From Caldilineaceae bacterium (GTDB taxonomy: Bacteria; Chloroflexota; Anaerolineae; Caldilineales; Caldilineaceae), in the NCBI GenBank assembly GCA_028819675.1, contig JAPPKT010000033.1, positions 1-9,886 of the forward strand: a stretch of DNA of 9,886 nucleotides, in the 5' to 3' direction. Within the stretch, counting starts at the first letter, position 1, and each line of letters opens with the position of its first letter. Positions 6,696 through 9,886 of this stretch are shown one piece after another. Under the pieces are notes generated by a model. That model was not told the DNA's origin and did not search any database. It saw nothing but the letters and a program-made list of their open reading frames with translations. Made by a program: the position numbers and the translations under genes.

Positions 6696-6704
6696 AGTAT
6701 AGCA
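6696..6704 (-). promoter_or_regulatory. Extended -10 promoter candidate for the small membrane ORF
   Basis: Read on the minus strand, the sequence is TGC-TATACT, a five-of-six match to TATAAT with the TG extension that can replace a -35 box. No convincing -35 hexamer lies 16-18 nt upstream. The predicted transcript would begin about 85-90 nt before the small ORF start. Confidence 0.4.
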
Positions 6705-6776
6705 CGGTGGATCGGGATACGCGCTTGAGTTTGTGCACGTATTTTCGCTGTAGGGGTAAAGAGAAACTCGAAGCGG

Positions 6777-6805
6777 GGTTAACTGTCGATTTAACCAAGG
6801 TTAAA
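6777..6805. repeat. Cluster of three GGTTAA boxes including a 16-bp palindrome
   Basis: GGTTAA occurs at 6777-6782 and 6799-6804 in the + orientation and at 6791-6796 in the minus orientation. The last two form TTTAACC-AA-GGTTAAA, a 7-2-7 inverted repeat 14 bp past the DUF72 stop. It could be a hairpin at the DUF72 mRNA end or an operator for the downstream small ORF. Confidence 0.35.
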
Positions 6806-6818
6806 AGCACAGAGGGGT

Positions 6819-7751
6819 TTAGAAAAGAGACAGCTGGCCGCTATCCTCCTCGCCGGCGGGCCTTACAGTCGTGGGATTCCAGTCGGGGAGGGGCAGATAC
6901 TGGCCGACCCGGTTGCGCAGGCGGCGAACCGATTCCGGGGCATGGCCTTCGAAGGGGTTGTGGACGTAGCAGTATACGTCTGTGCCGACCTTGAGCAGGT
7001 CGGCGATGCGTATGGCCCATTTGTCCAACAGTTCGTCCTGTGGGCGCCTGATGCGCTTGTCATCGGGCAAAGGGTCGCGGTCGTTGCCGATAAGGCGAAG
7101 GTGGAAGGGAATGCCTGTGCCGGTACTGTCGGCGGCGGCCTGCCAGTTGGCATAGGTATCGGGCTGACCGGTGCGCTCCACGACAACGAAGCCGACCGCC
7201 CTTTCCAGAAGGAAACGGGCGAAAGCGGTAGTCATGAGATCGAAGGCGCGGACTTCGACAGAAAGGGAGACCTCCGGGGCCATGGTTGCCAGACTGTCGA
7301 TGAAGTTGGCCAGGCGGCGACCGTCGCTGGTGCGGGTAAAGGACGCTGGGAATTGGATGAGGCCGGGGGCGGCTGCGGGTCCGAGCGAACGCAGGACATC
7401 CAGGTAGGCAGCTGTTGTCTGCTCCGAATTCACCAGTCTCTTTTCGTGGGTGATCTCACGGGGGGCTTTCAGGGAAAAGGTGAACTGTTCGGGGGCGCTT
7501 TCGAGCCAGCGCAGCAGGGTCTTGGGCACAGGCAGGGCGTAGAAGCTGGTATTGGCTTCGACGCTGTTGAATTGCGCGGCGTAGTAGCTGAGTTGCTGGT
7601 CGGCCGGCGTTTGGGAGGGATAGAAGCCGCCGCGCCAGTCAGGAAAGCTCCAAGAAGAGGTTCCGATGTGCAAGGAGCCAGTGATTTCGGTCTTCATTTG
7701 CTTCTCGTTCGGGGCTGAGACGGACTCCGGGCGGCCGAAAGGCAGTGCCAT
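6819..7751 (-). CDS. DUF72 (YecE-like) TIM-barrel protein
   Basis: DUF72 (COG1801) proteins are widespread TIM-barrel-like proteins whose biochemical role is not established. The 310-aa product shows the family blocks in order: IGTSSWSFPDWRGGFYP (29-45), FNSVEANTSFYALP (61-74), FSLKAPREITHEKRL (92-106), GLIQFPASF (130-138), LSVEVRAFD (163-171) and DVYCYVHNPFEGHAPESVRRL (258-278). The final five residues are QLSLF, identical to a bacterial beta-sliding-clamp-binding motif, after an acidic, probably flexible tail (AGEEDSG). The start is uncertain. The ATG at 7751 lacks a ribosome site, while an internal ATG at 7697 (Met19) has GAGAAG just upstream and would begin nearer the usual family start. 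The gene is divergent from amt across a 327-bp gap. Confidence 0.92.
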   Translation of the reverse strand: MALPFGRPESVSAPNEKQMKTEITGSLHIGTSSWSFPDWRGGFYPSQTPADQQLSYYAAQFNSVEANTSFYALPVPKTLLRWLESAPEQFTFSLKAPREITHEKRLVNSEQTTAAYLDVLRSLGPAAAPGLIQFPASFTRTSDGRRLANFIDSLATMAPEVSLSVEVRAFDLMTTAFARFLLERAVGFVVVERTGQPDTYANWQAAADSTGTGIPFHLRLIGNDRDPLPDDKRIRRPQDELLDKWAIRIADLLKVGTDVYCYVHNPFEGHAPESVRRLRNRVGQYLPLPDWNPTTVRPAGEEDSGQLSLF

Positions 7752-7772
7752 TTCACTGATGGCAATTTGTTA

Positions 7773-7787
7773 TGTGCAATATGCACA
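7773..7787. promoter_or_regulatory. Operator-like inverted repeat upstream of DUF72
   Basis: TGTGCA-ATA-TGCACA is a perfect 6-3-6 inverted repeat 21 bp before the ATG at 7751. It is embedded in an AT-rich stretch that includes TAACAA and TTTTTG on the minus strand, weak -10/-35 elements. It could bind a dimeric repressor of DUF72; the role is not demonstrated. Confidence 0.35.
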
Positions 7788-8060
7788 AAAACAGGTTTTC
7801 AATTTCATGCAGGATGGGCAGTGGAATCTCTCTTTCGATCGGGTATCCTTGCTCGCAATGGCTGGCTTGCGAGGATTCTGATGCGCCGGCACTACGCTCA
7901 GGGAGCGTACAGCTGTGTTATTCAGTAGTGGAATCACAAGCCCTAATGTTTGGATTGGCTCAGTTTCTCCACGGGGTACGCGGGCTGCAACTAAAGCCAG
8001 GGGAGCGGCTGCCGCGGCACAAGTGGAGAAGGTGGGCAGTATTATTTCAGGTCTCACTTG

Positions 8061-8070
8061 AGGAAGGAGA
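8061..8070 (+). promoter_or_regulatory. Strong Shine-Dalgarno that sets the amt start
   Basis: AGGAAGGAGA contains AAGGAG 9 nt before the ATG at 8079. An in-frame TTG at 8058 lies just 5' of this ribosome site and so cannot be the start. A second ATG at 8100 lacks a ribosome site. Confidence 0.8.
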
Positions 8071-8078
8071 ACTTTTCG

Positions 8079-9416
8079 ATGTTACTGTTTGTACGTGCAA
8101 TGAAACACGGCTCGAAGTTGCGGGCGATACCGCTCGCCGTTCTTGGGCTGCTTGTCTTCGCCCCATCGGCATTTGCTCAGGATGCGGCGCCGTTTACAAC
8201 AGATGAAGTTGCCTATTCGATTGACAACTTGATCCTGTTTGTCTCTGCGGTGCTGGTGCTGTTTATGCAGGCTGGCTTCGCAATGGTCGAGGCGGGTTTC
8301 AATTCGGCCAAGAATACCGTGAACATTATGTTCAAAAACATCATTGACCTGGCGAGTGGTGTTTTCTTCTATTTCCTGATTGGTTACAGCATCATGTACG
8401 GTGCGCCGCTGCTCGGGGGATTCCTGGGGTTCAATGGGTTCGGAATCTCAATGGATACGCCGGAAGCGATGGCTGGCAATCTCAACCCCCAGGTTGACTT
8501 TCTGTTCCAGGTGGTCTTCGCAGCAACGGCAGCCACGATTGTGTCTGGCGCCGTAGCCGGTCGCATGAAGATATCGGGCTACTTGATCTACAGCATTATC
8601 CTCACCGCCATTATCTACCCTGTAAGCGGCTATTGGAAATGGGGTGGGGGATGGTTGGACCAGATGGGTTTCTATGACTTTGCCGGTTCGTTGGTAGTTC
8701 ATGCCGTGGGCGGTTTCGCGGCGCTGGCCGCGGTCATCGTGCTCGGTCCGCGTATTGGGCGCTTCGGCGGCGGTTCGACCAATCCGCTGCCGCCCAGCAA
8801 CATGGCGATGGCAGCGCTGGGCGTCTTCATTCTGTGGGTTGGCTGGTACGGGTTCAATCCGGGTAGTCAGCTTGCCTTCACGGGTGCGGTCAATACGGAT
8901 GCGGTCATGCTGATCGCGACCAACACTACACTGGCAGCCGCAACAGGAACATTGCTGGCAATGGTCTATGGCTGGGTCAAGACGGGCAAGCCGAACCTGA
9001 GCTACACGCTTAACGGTGCCCTGGGCGGTCTGGTCGGCATTACGGCAAATTGTGATTCGGTCAACAACGTCGAGGCGCTGATCATAGGCGCTGTGGCCGG
9101 CGTGCTGGTGTGCGTAGGCATGGAGGCGCTGGAGAACTTCAAGATCGACGACGCGGTTGGCGCGTGGCCGGTACACGGGCTGTGCGGAATCTGGGGCGGA
9201 ATTGCCACCGGCATCTTCGGAGGCCACCCGATTGTCGCTCAGATCGTGGGTTCGATCGCGATTCCGGTGTGGGCTTTTGTTGCAGGTTATATTCTCTTCA
9301 CAGTCATCAAGGCGCTGGGGGTGCTGCGCGTATCCCCGGAGGAGGAGCAGGCTGGTCTGGACCTTTCCGAGCATGGCGTGGGCGCCTATCATCTGGTTGG
9401 CGAAGAGCCGGGCTAA
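8079..9416 (+). CDS. amt: Ammonium transporter, Amt/MEP/Rh family
   Basis: Amt trimers conduct ammonium across the cytoplasmic membrane for nitrogen uptake. The 445-aa product begins with a signal-peptide-like segment (hydrophobic 16-28, likely cleavage AFA-QDA after A33), then about 11 membrane helices. Key AmtB residues are conserved: gate phenylalanines F147 (FQVVFA) and F259 (GWYGFNPGS), recruitment-site S263 and W188, D200 of DFAG, and the twin pore histidines H208 (VVHAVGG) and H366 (PVHGLCG). Most align to E. coli AmtB at a constant offset of 40. The C-terminal cytosolic tail has the conserved LRVSPEEEQAGLDLSEHG, the region that contacts GlnK, yet no glnK gene follows within the remaining 470 bp. 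Two hairpins lie downstream, the second a strong terminator. The start is fixed by the AGGAAGGAGA ribosome site. Confidence 0.98.
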   Translation: MLLFVRAMKHGSKLRAIPLAVLGLLVFAPSAFAQDAAPFTTDEVAYSIDNLILFVSAVLVLFMQAGFAMVEAGFNSAKNTVNIMFKNIIDLASGVFFYFLIGYSIMYGAPLLGGFLGFNGFGISMDTPEAMAGNLNPQVDFLFQVVFAATAATIVSGAVAGRMKISGYLIYSIILTAIIYPVSGYWKWGGGWLDQMGFYDFAGSLVVHAVGGFAALAAVIVLGPRIGRFGGGSTNPLPPSNMAMAALGVFILWVGWYGFNPGSQLAFTGAVNTDAVMLIATNTTLAAATGTLLAMVYGWVKTGKPNLSYTLNGALGGLVGITANCDSVNNVEALIIGAVAGVLVCVGMEALENFKIDDAVGAWPVHGLCGIWGGIATGIFGGHPIVAQIVGSIAIPVWAFVAGYILFTVIKALGVLRVSPEEEQAGLDLSEHGVGAYHLVGEEPG

Positions 9417-9433
9417 GCCCTTCTGGTACATAG

Positions 9434-9457
9434 GGGGATCGGATTCCCCAGCTTTTG
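9434..9457 (+). terminator. Weak first terminator candidate after amt
   Basis: GGGGA (9434-9438) pairs with TCCCC (9445-9449) around a 6-nt loop, 17 bp past the amt stop, and is followed by AGCTTTTG. A short stem and short T-run make it a weak or leaky terminator, if it is one. Confidence 0.3.
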
Positions 9458-9525
9458 CCCAGAGCCATGTAATTCCAGGGCGAATAGCGGTTCCGCTGTA
9501 GGAAAGCAAATAGAAGACTGACAGG

Positions 9526-9571
9526 AAGCGTCCCACTCGCATTCGAAACCGTGCGAGTGGGACGCTTTCTT
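9526..9571 (+). terminator. Strong terminator hairpin downstream of amt
   Basis: AAGCGTCCCACTCGCA (9526-9541) and TGCGAGTGGGACGCTT (9552-9567) form a perfect 16-bp stem with a 10-nt loop, followed by TCTT. The T-tract is short and interrupted, but stem length and GC content make this the clearest terminator-like structure in the window. It most probably ends the amt transcript 110 bp after the stop. Confidence 0.75.
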
Positions 9572-9690
9572 GCCCTCAGCCTCTTTCTTGCCGAGGCCGG
9601 GCCAATGAGAATTCGTGCCGACTGACCTCCTGGCAGCGCGGATTGGTGCGAATCTGATTTGGGGTCGAGGCAGTCTGGCGCGGGAATCAT

Positions 9691-9715
9691 GCCAGCGGTG
9701 GCTGGCGTTGTTTAT
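9691..9715 (+). terminator. Hairpin with partial T-tract, weak terminator candidate
   Basis: GCCAGC (9691-9696) and GCTGGC (9701-9706) form a perfect 6-bp GC-rich stem with a GGTG loop, followed by GTTGTTTAT. There is no gene immediately upstream, so it may be a chance structure or part of a repeat. Confidence 0.25.
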
Positions 9716-9782
9716 CGTCTTTGGGCGAGAGGCATTGCAGGCGCCAGGCCCGGCCGTACGATGGCGTCCGTCGGTTGGGGCC

Positions 9783-9820
9783 GGTGCGAGGGCAGGCACA
9801 AGGCCGGCACCTGCGGGGAT
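9783..9820. repeat. Degenerate GGGCAGGCACAAGG-type intergenic repeat
   Basis: The stretch contains GAGGGCAGGCACAAGG followed by CCGGCACCTGCGGGGA. In my recollection, an interspersed palindrome of the form GGGCAGGC-ACAAG-GCCTGCCCC is frequent in Chloroflexota and some cyanobacteria; this would be a decayed copy whose right arm no longer pairs well. An alternative pairing, GGTGC (9783-9787) with GCACC (9807-9811), remains. This is identification from memory, with no second copy in the window. Confidence 0.35.
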
Positions 9821-9886
9821 CTGATGGGACTGGGCGGGACGTGGTCTGGCTGGACACCTTGGAATAGGCACCTGTCACCAATATCG

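Larger units (their letters stand above)
7752..8078. other. Divergent promoter region between DUF72 and amt
   Basis: There is no gene here. The left end serves DUF72. The amt side has a TAATGT hexamer at 7944-7949 with only a poor -35 (TTCAGT) 17 nt upstream. There is a hairpin CTCGCAA/TTGCGAG (7852-7858 with 7867-7873, 8-nt loop). I found no -24/-12 sigma-54 element (TGGCAC-N5-TTGC), so NtrC-type nitrogen control is not evident. Confidence 0.45.
9417..9886. other. 470-bp non-coding right end
   Basis: Beyond the amt terminators I find no supported gene. Open frames on both strands are low-complexity Arg/Pro/Ala translations of GC-rich DNA with no start context. Also seen are a GCCAGC-GGTG-GCTGGC hairpin (9691-9706) followed by GTTGTTTAT, and a degenerate intergenic repeat at 9783-9820. 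A gene may begin beyond the window. Confidence 0.5.

Noticed and set aside
6942..7718. 258-codon open frame on the + strand opposite DUF72
   Set aside because: It is fully antisense to a gene with clear family motifs. Its translation is Gly/Val-rich with no recognisable domain; it is a shadow caused by GC-biased codon positions.
8058..8060. TTG as the start of amt
   Set aside because: The AGGAAGGAGA ribosome site lies downstream of it and correctly spaced for the ATG at 8079.
8448..9542. 364-codon open frame on the minus strand opposite amt
   Set aside because: It overlaps the well-supported Amt gene, extends through the terminator hairpin, and its Arg/His/Gln-rich translation has no family features.
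9413..9871. 152-codon minus-strand open frame at the right end
   Set aside because: It runs through the strong amt terminator and ends inside amt. The composition (Pro/Arg/Ala) is typical of translated GC-rich non-coding DNA.

Overview
The window looks like a chromosomal stretch from a moderately GC-rich bacterium. The best guess is Chloroflexota (Anaerolineae/Caldilineae-like), with moderate confidence. The reasons are the Obg GTPase with its C-terminal OCT domain followed directly by nadD, the S41 protease with a GTGTVL active-site variant that I associate with this phylum, and a degenerate GGGCAGGCACAAGG-type intergenic repeat near the right end. No rRNA, tRNA, CRISPR array, integrase or transposase gene is visible.

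Layout. On the + strand the window opens inside obg (ribosome-assembly GTPase, 5' end cut off by the window edge), followed after 114 bp by nadD (NaMN adenylyltransferase). Five minus-strand genes follow in genomic order: a secreted or membrane-anchored S41 (CtpA-like) protease convergent with nadD, a small lipoprotein of unknown function, a CzcD-type Zn/Co cation-diffusion facilitator with a histidine-rich N-terminus, a tiny single-pass membrane protein, and a DUF72 (YecE-like) TIM-barrel protein. A + strand ammonium transporter (Amt), divergent from DUF72, closes the gene content. A 16-bp-stem hairpin about 110 bp downstream of amt is the clearest terminator. The last 0.3 kb seems non-coding.

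How the genes work together: obg and nadD are a conserved housekeeping pair. The others look like independently transcribed envelope or transport functions (protein processing, lipoprotein, metal efflux, ammonium uptake). They are separated by unusually long intergenic gaps (about 330 to 630 bp) that contain several short palindromes and one diverged direct repeat. I see no multi-gene defence, biosynthetic or mobile system here.

The points most worth a second look are: (1) the S41 protease keeps its nucleophilic serine, but the catalytic lysine position is threonine and the assisting glutamine is leucine; (2) the DUF72 protein ends exactly in QLSLF, a match to the bacterial beta-clamp-binding pentapeptide; (3) operator-like inverted repeats lie in front of the S41, CDF and DUF72 genes; (4) a diverged 41-bp direct repeat with a 112-bp period lies upstream of the lipoprotein; (5) a long hairpin with ACTGTCCC/GGGACAGT arms suggests a REP/MITE-like remnant.
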